DNA from: Agriotes lineatus
Taxonomy: Eukaryota > Arthropoda > Insecta > Coleoptera > Elateridae
DNA length: 64,000 nt
Assembly (NCBI GenBank): GCA_940337035.1
Contig: OW679197.1
Location: 57,371,903 to 57,435,902 of the forward strand
Direction of reading: 5' to 3'
The first letter of the stretch is position 1. Each line of letters opens with the position of its first letter. Made by a program: the position numbers and the translations under genes. Positions 41,301-50,527 of this stretch are shown in pieces. Below the pieces are notes generated by a model that saw only the letters and a list, made by a program, of their open reading frames with translations, was not told where the DNA came from and did not search any database.

Positions 41301-43085
41301 TCGTACAACACCTCCCGTCGCATCAAAAAATATGATTGGTAAAATATTGCCAATCTTTTGATCTTGGATAATCCTAAGCTGTTGAATGCTGAATAATTTC
41401 ACATTAAATGGGACCGATACTTCCTGAATGTATTCTTTGTGCTCCAAGTGCATTTCTACCAAATCCAGCAAGTCGTTTTTATTTCTATCCATACTAGCAA
41501 TAGCCTCTGATCGTATTTTTCTTACAGTGGCATCAGATTTAATATCCTGTAAATTACCTTGTTGTACCACACTTTCTTTCGCTTTCAAAATGGTAGTTTT
41601 TTTGTAATGCAAAGGTTTAAGATTCATCAATTTTCTTTTTACTGCAACCCTTTCTATACCTTTTACAAATGATGTTAATTTCTGTTTATGACAGAAATTA
41701 AGAGACGTACTGTACACCGATACTTGCTTGTTCTTAATTACAATTTTAAATTTTTTACAGTTATGTTTATTATGGATGCATTCAGCATATATTACAATTG
41801 TAATCTTTTTTTTGTGATACTTCGTAAACTTAAAAACTAATTGACAGCTATTGTTTATATATTTTGAGATCCTATTTCTAAGATAATAAGAATAGTAACC
41901 CGGTACTAATTTATTATTTTTGAATATAATATTCCAAAATTTCCTTGATATTTGAAAAGATCCTTCAAATACAGTACAATTACCGTAATTTACTTTATAG
42001 TTAGTAGATCTGGTTTCATTCTGAGAATTTTTCGGTAGTATAAGAGAACTATTAGAACTAGACAAATTAAGTATATATTCAGGAACATCTTGAATAGATC
42101 CAGTAACGTTAAAGTCGTTAGTAATGCTTATTTCCGGAGTTACATTATTATAGTTTGTAGAAATAATAGTTTCTTCTGAACGTGAACAGTGACTATCATG
42201 ATGAACCGCTTGGTTAATAGATTCAACTTCCATAGTCTGATTATAATATAATTCATTATTGCTGACCTGTAGTGCATTGACCAAAGGTCTGCATATAGGA
42301 GATAAGATCCCAACATTAAGATCGGATAAAAGAAAATCAGATTGAACACTTTCTAAATCAAACGAATTCGTTTGGTTTTGGTCGTATTTCTTAAGCGATA
42401 AACGCTTAAGTTTATTTGTAGCGATATCACCAACATTTGAGGATATTTCCGTGCTAAAAAGATTCCTCTTGCAATTTTTCACAGCTGCGAAAGTTACATT
42501 TCTAGACTCAACAGGCGTTGATGTAGTAAAGTGATCAGCAGTGTTAGAGCAGGAAACATTTAATGCGGTTGTATTAACATTGTGTTCGCTTAAATCTAGA
42601 TTGTGGTGACTATCATTGTTTAAAAAACTTAAATTAAAATTATTAGATGATCGAATGTGTTGGAAAAGTATGTACATATTTTTTCTGTTTTTCCAGGTGT
42701 TAACCTTTTGAAATTTTAAACATAAAACACTATAGATGGAGTTTTCTTTGTTAACTGTTTCAGTCATATCAACATTTTTAGCGTGTAGATTTTTAAGGGT
42801 TTCTACCAAGGCAAACTGATTTATTTTCAAGGAAGAGGGCAAAGACTTTCCTGCGAACTGCACTTGAAAATCTTTTGTTTGTACTAAGCGATAAACCATT
42901 ATTGGAAACCGATATTTTGTTTTCGGTAAAGACGATACTATATTGATAAAAAATACATCACCAGGCTTAAGTTTAATAATATCATCGTAGCTATACAACG
43001 GAAATTGTTCTTTGATGAGAGATACAACTGCCTTAACCTGTTGCTGTTTTTTTGTAGATTTAAATACCATTATGGCTAATTGCAA
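38397..43085 (-). CDS. Fold-back transposase: DDE core + PHD + YqaJ-like nuclease + Ulp1 protease (1562 aa)
   Basis: Intact. Residues 1-~490 are not recognised. The DDE core is Asp588 (FFDATGG), Asp661 (IVTDFS) and Glu878 (APVENYFGYLK), with a Mutator-like C-x-x-H insert at Cys706-His709. A Cys4-His-Cys3 PHD finger spans about 990-1038. A YqaJ/lambda-exonuclease-like fold follows, with Glu1136 (ENEQ), Asp1170 (SPDG), Glu1180 and Lys1182 (EIK). An Ulp1/C48 cysteine protease has His1400 (NHW), Asp1417 (DPYG) and Cys1471 (NCGVF). A Cys/His-rich finger lies at about 1516-1562. All catalytic positions are present. Expected roles are cutting and joining the element ends, binding histone tails (PHD), 5'-to-3' resection or end trimming (YqaJ) and SUMO/ubiquitin-like deconjugation (Ulp1). 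Only the folds are supported by motif; the roles are inferred. The start at 43085 could instead be Met6. The right arm lies upstream of it and may hold the promoter. Confidence 0.9.
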   Translation of the reverse strand: MQLAIMVFKSTKKQQQVKAVVSLIKEQFPLYSYDDIIKLKPGDVFFINIVSSLPKTKYRFPIMVYRLVQTKDFQVQFAGKSLPSSLKINQFALVETLKNLHAKNVDMTETVNKENSIYSVLCLKFQKVNTWKNRKNMYILFQHIRSSNNFNLSFLNNDSHHNLDLSEHNVNTTALNVSCSNTADHFTTSTPVESRNVTFAAVKNCKRNLFSTEISSNVGDIATNKLKRLSLKKYDQNQTNSFDLESVQSDFLLSDLNVGILSPICRPLVNALQVSNNELYYNQTMEVESINQAVHHDSHCSRSEETIISTNYNNVTPEISITNDFNVTGSIQDVPEYILNLSSSNSSLILPKNSQNETRSTNYKVNYGNCTVFEGSFQISRKFWNIIFKNNKLVPGYYSYYLRNRISKYINNSCQLVFKFTKYHKKKITIVIYAECIHNKHNCKKFKIVIKNKQVSVYSTSLNFCHKQKLTSFVKGIERVAVKRKLMNLKPLHYKKTTILKAKESVVQQGNLQDIKSDATVRKIRSEAIASMDRNKNDLLDLVEMHLEHKEYIQEVSVPFNVKLFSIQQLRIIQDQKIGNILPIIFFDATGGVVRNPLEDKKRIYLYSAVIQTNTTNRLIPIFEMISSQHYSKSIFKILHDFRVFCEENNSWPVIGSIVTDFSFANIHAISKAFNRRTVLEYLNTCMNIIKEDMQKPVSLVTIHLCCAHFMKMVSKDVEQYSTNESQTLLFKELMATGILISTLEEANVWFKNLVILLSGNFYNEQVKAAHMQLIKFCSKDYQNFEDNIEHSGLKSSDSELFNDKSESLYSSSPFYIHFKHFLKSTISTQKDIKNKYFNKIFLELMLNKYLPYFPLWSGVMLQFGRYNLNRLSNAPVENYFGYLKSNLLNGQKNLKCSRFIRIVREHILSLCRELSFKIQKTGLTRPTSVIFDNNEKTSEETWKKKPKKTHTHFSGRFLRQEHNALKPILPANEDSNRSEILLLEDFTQCTYCGFGTFDKKTSWVQCDSCDGWVHQNCALFENKEIIDISFTCKLCQSSVVHSHLPPNGNILSEKCSKFLKSITLNEQQKSDMEINTRSQRTSSKWLEERRKRLTSSNFGSVCKARTTSSLENLAKCFLSKKTLHNKAIMFGIENEQSALSCYEKQKKNKVSAAGLHIHKTYPFLAASPDGLVDNDGLVEIKCPFSIRNFNPLEVHPNYLDTAGKLKSTHNYYYQIQGLLEITDRHWCDFVIFTQKGISIERIYRDKHFWDTIFLKLQEFYYFYLLPHITSPGISLTDDERRWTVVKDLHFLENGLVDDIDYYKILKNGRGYIVATYENTNCLYKLHIQDYCTLNGNNWLNNYLIDLVLELINKDEIFQVIATNYSTTIFTENEYSDYFLSITQIHKNLLVMPVLMYGNHWCLAIADLTKKTFNFFDPYGSTLSKTEKQLKIFLNFIKYYNSHYNENITQRYEYWTPVVQKHIIQKDAHNCGVFILYFFHNIVMEKPLTISENINVWRKYLKGFLLQKASTMSNKCLFCGEGVTKEAFEKCSKCLRIIHLKCLLSVNENSLTNNMCHLCREY

Positions 43086-43905
43086 GAGATTTTAAACATA
43101 AATAGTTAATTATTGCAAACAGTGCAATATCTTATAACTATGTAACTGCTAAGCCGTAAAGTAAGGTGAGGTGTAATAAAAAACTTCAACTTATATTAAT
43201 AAAACTCTAAGAACTCGAATAATCAGAAGAAAGTAATCGGATGATGTAAATATTAACTATGCTAACATATATTTTTAAGCAGACATACAGCTTCTTATGC
43301 TAGGAGATAATTAAAAAAGCGTCAAAATTAACAGCAAACGGAGTAAAATAAAATATGAAATATCTTAAACCAATTAATGACTGTCCGATAACGAAATATG
43401 CATATAAAGCAGTGAACTAATAAAACGTAGACAAAATGCAAGCAAAAATTGTTAAATTTACAGCCTAACAACTATACAAAGCAAGAACAAAACTATAATA
43501 ATTATTGAAACAAATCAATGCGAGGACGCGTAAATTATTCGCCACTTGGAAGATACCACTTCTCGTACACTCTAAAGACGTGTGATCCTACTATTCAGCA
43601 GGTGTATTACCTCCGTCAATTCTTATGCGTATGACGAACAACACAGAACAGTCTGCTCGAATCGTATTGTACAATGCCTGTGCCCGGTATATGGTTTTTT
43701 CAGTGCCAGCGAAGGAAGGGTATATCACTTTTCGAGTCATTACTGAATACCTTACGCAACCAAATCAGATGCTCTCGCACTGTTTAGCCAATTTAATATA
43801 CTAAATGATGCTACACGCTTAGTGCTAATTACATCAAAAATATTTCAGTCGTATTTAGATTAAATACAGTTTGAATGTTAACCGGTGGATATTAGAGATT
43901 CTTAC
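43086..43905. other. Upstream leader of the fold-back transposase
   Basis: AT-rich, non-coding region inside the element between the ORF start and an internal hairpin. It may contain 5' UTR or promoter. I see no unique motif. Confidence 0.45.
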
Positions 43906-43906
43906 G

Positions 43907-44084
43907 GCTGGTCTTATAAGACCACTAATCTGAGGTTAACTTTAATTTGTTGTTAAAGTAAACAAATGCGCATCAAAACGTTAATGCTTATGACATTTTA
44001 TTAATAAGTAAACAAATTTTGATGCGCCTTTGTTTAACAACGAATTATAGTTAAACTCAAATTAGTGGTCTTTATAAGACTGGC
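43907..44084. repeat. 178-bp hairpin MITE inside the fold-back element
   Basis: Left arm GCTGGTCTTATAAGACCACT and further inward GTTGTTAAAGTAAACAAATG pair with the right arm (CATTTGT-type segment, then AGTGGTCTTTATAAGACTGGC). The arms are about 80 bp, imperfect, with a short centre. It is a separate, smaller fold-back nested in the upstream region of the transposase. Confidence 0.7.
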
Positions 44085-44424
44085 TGTTTGAATATTTTCA
44101 CAATTGACTTAAGATTAATTCTGCAACTGCATTAAGCTCGTCCGCTTTGCATATATCATATTCAATTGTAGAATAACAAAACGTATTTAAGTATATGTGG
44201 TTTTCCCGATAGATACTAATCGGCACATAGTTAATTATAACAAACATAAGATGGACTAAAGAAATAATAAACTACCAACTTACAAAAGAAATTCAATGAC
44301 GTCGGCTAGTTGTGCATTTTTATTTTACCATAACTGTCAAAAACTAATTAAAACTTGGACAGCTTCTATACAATTACTAAATAAATCATACAATTACCCC
44401 ATTTATTTCGCCCACGGCAACGAA

Positions 44425-46860
44425 AATTTTTATTCGGTATATATAGGGTATGTTTTTAGCAAAGTTTCGTTCGAGTTCTATGTGTAGTATCCGAGCTGCA
44501 AAATTCTAATTTTATTTAGGCGGGGGTGGTTTACCCGCTATGTGGAGTACGGCAACTAAAATCTGTTTGGGCCCTTTTATTCGGTATATATAGGGTATGT
44601 TTTTAGCAAAGTTTCGTTCGAGTTCTATGTGTAGTATCCGAGCTGCAAAATTATAATTTTATTTAGGCGGGGGTGGTTTACCCGCTATGTGGAGTACGGC
44701 AACTAAAATCTGTTTGGGCCCTTTTATTCGGTATATATAGGGTATGTTTTTAGCAAAGTTTCGTTCGAGTTCTATGTGTAGTATCCGAGCTGCAAAATTA
44801 TAATTTTATTTAGGCGGGGGCGGTTTACCCGCTATGTGGAGTACGGCAACTAAAATCTGTTTGGGCCCTTTTATTCGGTATATATAGGGTATGTATTTAG
44901 CAAAGTTTCGTTCGAGTTCTATGTGTAGTATCCGAGCAGCAAAATTCTAATTTTATTTAGGCGGGGGTGGTTTACCCGCTATGTGGAGTACGGCAACTAA
45001 AATCTGTTTGGGCCCTTTTATTCGGTATATATAGGGTATGTTTTTAGCAAAGTTTCGTTCGAGTTCTATGTGTAGTATCCGAGCTGCAAAATTATAATTT
45101 TATTTAGGCGGGGGCGGTTTACCCGCTATGTAGAGTACGGCAACTAAAATCTGTTTGGGCCCTTTTATTCGGTATATATAGGGTATGTATTTAGCAAAGT
45201 TTCGTTCGAGTTCTATGTGTAGTATCCGAGCAGCAAAATTCTAATTTTATTTAGGCGGGGGTGGTTTACCCGCTATGTGGAGTACGGCAACTAAAATCTG
45301 TTTGGGCCCTTTTATTCGGTATATATAGGGTATGTTTTTAGCAAAGTTTCGTTCGAGTTCTATGTGTAGTATCCGAGCTGCAAAATTATAATTTTATTTA
45401 GGCGGGGGCGGTTTACCCGCTATGTGGAGTACGGCAACTAAAATCTGTTTGGGCCCTTTTATTCGGTATATATAGGGTATGTATTTAGCAAAGTTTCGTT
45501 CGAGTTCTATGTGTAGTATCCGAGCAGCAAAATTATAATTTTATTTAGGCGGGGGTGGTTTACCCGCTATGTGGAGTACGGCAACTAAAATCTGTTTGGG
45601 CCCTTTTATTCGGTATATATAGGGTATGTTTTTAGCAAAGTTTCGTTCGAGTTCTATGTGTAGTATCCGAGCTGCAAAATTCTAATTTTATTTAGGCGGG
45701 GGTGGTTTACCCGCTATTTGGAGTACGGCAACTAAAATCTGTTTGGGCCCTTTTATTCGGTATATATAGGGTATGTTTTTAGCAAAGTTTCGTTCGAGTT
45801 CTATGTGTAGTATCCGAGCTGCAAAATTCTAATTTTATTTAGGCGGGGGTGGTTTACCCGCTATTTGGAGTACGGCAACTAAAATCTGTTTGGGCCCTTT
45901 TATTCGGTATATATAGGGTATGTTTTTAGCAAAGTTTCGTTCGAGTTCTATGTGTAGTATCCGAGCAGCAAAATTCTAATTTTATTTAGGCGGGGGTGGT
46001 TTACCCGCTATTTGGAGTACGGCAACTAAAATCTGTTTGGGCCCTTTTATTCGGTATATATAGGGTATGTTTGTAGCAAAGTTTCGTTCGAGTTCTATGT
46101 GTAGTATCCGAGCTGCAAAATTCTAATTTTATTTAGGCGGGGGTGGTTTACCCGCTATGTGGAGTACGGCAACTAAAATCTGTTTGGGCCCTTTTATTCG
46201 GTATATATAGGGTATGTTTTTAGCAAAGTTTCGTTCGAGTTCTATGTGTAGTATCCGAGCTGCAAAATTATAATTTTATTTAGGCGGGGGTGGTTTACCC
46301 GCTATGTGGAGTACGGCAACTAAAATCTGTTTGGGCCCTTTTATTCGGTATATATAGGGTATGTTTTTAGCAAAGTTTCGTTCGAGTTCTATGTGTAGTA
46401 TCCGAGCTGCAAAATTATAATTTTATTTAGGCGGGGGTGGTTTACCCGCTATGTGGAGTACGGCAACTAAAATCTGTTTGGGCCCTTTTATTCGGTATAT
46501 ATAGGGTATGTATTTAGCAAAGTTTCGTTCGAGTTCTATGTGTAGTATCCGAGCAGCAAAATTCTAATTTTATTTAGGCGGGGGCGGTTTACCCGCTATG
46601 TGGAGTACGGCAACTAAAATCTGTTTGGGCCCTTTTATTCGGTATATATAGGGTATGTTTTTAGCAAAGTTTCGTTCGAGTTCTATGTGTAGTATCCGAG
46701 CTGCAAAATTGTAATTTTATTTAGGCGGGGGTGGTTTACCCGCTATGTGGAGTACGGCAATGAAATTCGGTTTGGGCCCATTTGTTCGGTACATAGAGGG
46801 CAGGTTTTTAGCAAAGTTTCTTTCGGGGTCTATGTGTAGCATTCGAGCTGAAAAATTATT
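44425..46860 (-). repeat. Right arm: 147-bp tandem repeats (~17 copies)
   Basis: The string GTGTAG, just before TATCCGAG, begins at 44482, 44629, 44776 and so on to 46687 and 46834: 16 intervals of 147 bp. The sequence is the reverse complement of the left arm. Units alternate between two variants over 44770-45690, giving a 294-bp dimer. The arm is twice as long as the left one. Confidence 0.95.
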
Positions 46861-47073
46861 GTTTATTTTGCCCGATATGTGAAGTATCTTTTTATGCGCC
46901 GCCATTTCTCATGTGTATCACCTAAAAAGCTTTATTCGGTTCGCAAATTCCTTAATTGAGTTGAATGTGGTATTAGTTTCATTCTCTATAATTTTTTGTA
47001 TATCTATGAGCTCTTCGGCAATGTTCGTCACTTTTGGCTGCTAGCTTCTGGCTGCCATCTTCACACCGGTTAT

Positions 47074-47081
47074 CATAGTAA
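47074..47081 (+). repeat. Target site duplication, right copy (CATAGTAA)
   Basis: Partner of 36647-36654. The next bases continue the LINE reading frame. Confidence 0.7.
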
Positions 47082-47392
47082 GGTGGAGAGTTATAAACCT
47101 ATCTCTAAACTTGCAATACTTGCAACAGTTTTTGAATCCATTGTGTATGAAACTTTATCCAATCATGAAAAAAAATATTTGCCAACTCAACAGCATGGAT
47201 TTTATAGCCTAAGATCTGTTACTACAAACCTAATTGAATATACTGAGCACACCCATAGATTTTTGAATGAACGAGTTCAGGTGAATGCCGTGCACACCGA
47301 TTTCAGCAAGGCGTTAGATAAAGTAAACCATCAGATTTTAGATCGGCGGCTTGCTAAGGTTAGTGGCGAATTGTGTCGTTGGTTTATCTAAT
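47082..47392 (+). pseudogene. LINE reverse transcriptase remnant, piece 2
   Basis: Encodes RT motifs in order: YKPISKLAILATVFE (usual YRPISLLS...KVFE), QQHGFYSLRS (usual QFGFRxGRST), and FSKALDKVNHQIL (usual DFSKAFDTV.H..L). It then runs to ELCRWFI, where the 1.75-kb palindrome interrupts it. It looks like a Jockey/CR1-type LINE. It is flanked on both sides by other insertions. Confidence 0.82.
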
Positions 47393-49145
47393 ATACAGTG
47401 TGTCCATTTAGTGCGCCGGTCTTTGATTGCGCTTTCAGTTATTTTTCGATAAAAATTTAGATTAAAGTTTCCCTAATGGGGTTGTCATATACAGGGTGCC
47501 CCCAAAAAGTTTGGCTAAAAATAGTAATACTTTTTTAAACGGAACACCCTGTATCCCTATATGGCTATTCAAGCTCCTGTAGGTTCTACGTTTAATTCTA
47601 ACCTTTCCTTTAAATTGCTTTTATGGTTTTCAACTTATGAACCTTTTCAGTATTTTTTGTCAATATCAAGCTTTCATTTAAAAAGTCACATTTTCCCCAC
47701 TTTTGAATATTTGTTACCGGAAAATTGAGGCGATCGTCATTTAGGATACCAAAATACAAACATTTTATAAAAACGGGGTATTTTGATACAAGGTGTTTAA
47801 AACACCGGTTCAAAATTCAATATCTTCAACTTTTATTTGCTCATTTTTTTTAATGGAACAAATATTACAAAAATAAAGAGAACCTTAAATTTTCTTTATT
47901 TTGACCACAATACGTTATACTTTATTCCAAAGAGTATTTGAGAAATTAAGCTTTTAATAAAAAAATCTTCATAGATGTGTACTATTTGGCGCATGGTTTA
48001 TAAGAGTGTCGTTAAAAGCACCAGTTGGATGGTTAACTGGCTCTTGGTTAACCTCGGTTTTTTCATAAATCGCAAACCGGTAAACCGGTTAACCGAAAAA
48101 GTGAATATTATCAGTTCATACATTGTTTTGTAAACCTGTTTAAAAACCGGTTTCTAAACTGGTTTAGGATTCAGTTTACAAACCGGATTAAAATTGATTT
48201 ATACACCGCTCTAACAAACATAAATTGGTTATACTTATAAAATGTGGAAGCTATATAATTGAATTTTTATTATAAAGGACACACTTTAAAATTAATTAAT
48301 AAATCGATTTTTAAACCGGCTTATAATTCGTTTTTAAGCCTGTTTATAAACAGGTTTTCAAACCTTGTTTTCAACCGGTTTATAAACCGGTTCTTAAACA
48401 GGTTTACAAACCGTTTCGTTATCCAGATTTAAAATCACGTTTTCGGTTTACCGATGTTCGATTTATGAAAAAAGCGGTTAACCGAAAGCCTGTTAACCGT
48501 CACATTGTTTTTTAGCCAACGCTACTCGTATTATAAGCCATGCGCAAAATAGTACACATTCATCGTGATTTTTTATTAAAAATTTTCTTAAATACTCTTT
48601 GGAATAAAATGCAATGTATTGGGGTAAATAAAAGAACATTTAAATCTCTATTTATTCCTGTAATAAAATATAGGGTGTTGAAAAAAGTTGAGAAAATACA
48701 GATTGAAGACAATTTGAACCAGCATTTTGAATACCCTGCATTAAAATATCCCGGTATGATGAAATTTTAGTATTTTTTTATCCTGGATGAGGACCCCCTC
48801 AATTTTCAGAAAAGAAGTATTCAAAAGTGGAGACATTCTGACTTTTTAAATGAAAACTTGATATTGATTCGAAACGTTCGTAACGCTGCATGCAATTTAA
48901 AATGAAAATTAGAGCTGAACGTAGAACCTATATGGGCTTAAGTAGCCGTAAAGAAATACAGGGTATTCCACTAAAAAAACGAATACTTTTTCAAGTCAAA
49001 CTTTTTTGGGACACTGTGTATATGATAAACTAATTTTAAAATGTGGCTTCAACAACCCCATCAGGATCATCTCAATCAAACTTTCTATCGGAAACAAAGT
49101 AAAGGCGTAATCGGAGACCGGCACACTAAATGGAAAATAGACAAC
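47393..49145. mobile_element. 1.75-kb imperfect palindrome inserted in the LINE
   Basis: CCATTTAGTGCGCCGGTCT near 47402 matches, reversed, ACCGGCACACTAAATGG near 49120-49136. Inner pairs continue, including GGGTGCCCCCAAAAAGTTTG versus CAAACTTTTTTGGGACAC, and AAGCTTTCATTTAAAAAGTC versus GACTTTTTAAATGAAAACTT. The core (about 48040-48500) is built of AACCGGTT-like motifs. The arms are diverged, so it is old. The LINE frame resumes after 49145. Confidence 0.75.
48040..48500. repeat. AACCGGTT-rich palindromic core
   Basis: More than ten occurrences of AAACCGGTT or near matches alternate with TAAAC/GTTTA spacers. They form many overlapping short palindromes at the centre of the larger fold-back. 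This could be a binding-site array or simply degenerated nested inversion. Confidence 0.6.
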
Positions 49146-49640
49146 CTCTATATCGAATCGTGTGCAGGCTATTACTCTGAGGTGCCGTACATCAGAATAC
49201 ATCATCGTTAAGTATGGGGTGCCCCAGGTATCACACCTTGGTTCTTTATTATTTAATATTTATTTACACAACATTAACAACATCTTTCAGTTTTGTAAAA
49301 TGTCATTGTATGCCGATGATTTCAAAATGTATCACACAATTAAATCAATATCAGATTGTTCTAAAGTCCAAGACGATTTAACTAGATTTAAAAATTATTG
49401 TTAAAAGAATAAATTTAAATCAAATATTGATAAATGCCACCACATAAGTTTTACACGAAATAAGCAGTCTATAAAATTTCAATACAAACTTAACAACACA
49501 TACATAAAGACAATCGAAATAATAAAGGACCTTGGTATTATTCTTGATGGTAAACTGATTTATGACAGCCACATTGATACATTCCAAAAAAGTAATAAGT
49601 TGTTGGATTTCATTATAAGCCAGTTGAAAATCTTGTCTTT
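49146..49640 (+). pseudogene. LINE reverse transcriptase remnant, piece 3
   Basis: Continues the RT of piece 2: ENRQ-like start, then GVPQVSHLGSLLFNIYLHNI (usual GVPQGSHLGPLLF...NDI) and LYADDFKMY with the catalytic Asp pair. A stop after FKNYC at 49404 is followed by a degraded region with a DLGIILDGKL motif. The Gly-to-Val change after GVPQ and the stop show that it is dead. Confidence 0.82.
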
Positions 49641-49730
49641 CTTTTACGAATTCAGATCTCTCCTTCTTGTAGAGCGGTTTTCAAATCCTGTGCCTGCTTG
49701 CAATCACTTCCCGGTGCGCCACTATAGTCT

Positions 49731-49739
49731 GTTTTGATC
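49731..49739 (+). repeat. 9-bp target site duplication, left copy (GTTTTGATC)
   Basis: Identical to 50519-50527 and immediately outside the inverted repeat of the fold-back element. Confidence 0.7.
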
Positions 49740-50518
49740 GGTTTGCGGAAAGTTCGTTCCCCACATTTCGTTCCCCACATTTCGTACCCCACATTTCGTT
49801 CCCGGGATATTTCGTCTCCCCACATCTCGTATCCGGAAACTTCGTTCCCGAGCGAGCTCAATTTGTCTTCTAGATTACAGGGTGTTGAAAAACGAGTGCA
49901 ACGATCGGAATGCAGTTAGAAAAATGAAAGATATTTCAATTAATTTAATTATTATAATAAACTTAGAAGAACAGTATGTCCCTGGATTCAGTTTACAAGA
50001 GGAAATTAGGTAAATTGTATTTTTCGTTTTACATAAAAATGTTATAGAAATTAAAATTTCTGTTTGGTTTGTAGAGAATTTTGAGAAAGTTTTCAGTTTT
50101 TCAAACACAAGTCGGCCTTGACAGTTAAGAAAAACTATTTTCTTTTCAGGTAAACTACCCTTATTGTTCATAATACGGCAAAATATTACTAAGAAAAGTT
50201 GTTCAGAATGAGAAATTATGGCCATATACAAGATATAAGGAAGATACTTAGATTAAACCGTCATTTTTAATAAATTCAATTTATTTTGTTCTTATAAATT
50301 TATTATAACAAATAAATTAATTAAAATATTTTTCATGATCTAATTGAATTCCGATCGGTGCACTCGTTTTTCAACACCCTGTAATCTAGGAGACAAATAA
50401 GCTCGCTCGGGAACGAAGTTTCCGGGTACGAGATGTGAGGAGACGAAATATCCCGGGAACGAAATGTGGGGTACGAAATGTGGGGAACGAAATGTGGGGA
50501 ACGAACTTTCCGTATCCC
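49740..50518. mobile_element. Fold-back element with short tandem arms and perfect 9-bp duplication, 779 bp
   Basis: The arms read CGGAAAGTTCGTTCCCCACA followed by repeats of about 14 bp (TTCGTTCCCCACAT and variants). They continue through TCTAGATTACAGGGTGTTG and on imperfectly to the centre. Outer and inner symmetry centres coincide near 50129, so this is one palindrome, not two. GTTTTGATC flanks both ends exactly. A 9-bp duplication is typical of Mutator-like elements, and tandem repeats in the arms recall the large fold-back element at 36655. There is no ORF of interest. The centre shares sequence with 26965-27241. Confidence 0.78.
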
Positions 50519-50527
50519 GTTTTGATC

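Larger units (their letters stand above)
36655..47072 (-). mobile_element. Fold-back (FB/NOF- or Rehavkus-like) DNA transposon, 10.4 kb, apparently intact
   Basis: The ends are inverted repeats starting CCGGTGTGAAGATGGCAGCC (left 36655; the right end has TAACCGG). About 210 bp of unique end is followed inward by exact 147-bp tandem repeats: about 8 on the left (36869-37985) and 17 on the right (44425-46860), in opposite orientation. Between them, on the minus strand, is one 1562-codon ORF. CATAGTAA is present at both flanks (36647-36654 and 47074-47081), with a ninth position differing (C versus T), consistent with a 9-bp target duplication of the Mutator type. The insertion splits a LINE RT frame. 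Tandem-repeat inverted ends around a single large gene are the hallmark of Drosophila FB-NOF elements; the family assignment is inferred from structure and motifs, not from alignment. Confidence 0.85.

Noticed and set aside
46717..46905. 62-codon ORF in the right arm of the fold-back element (and others in 36617-36838)
   Set aside because: They fall in the terminal and tandem repeats, are present as mirrored sequence in both arms, and have no domain.
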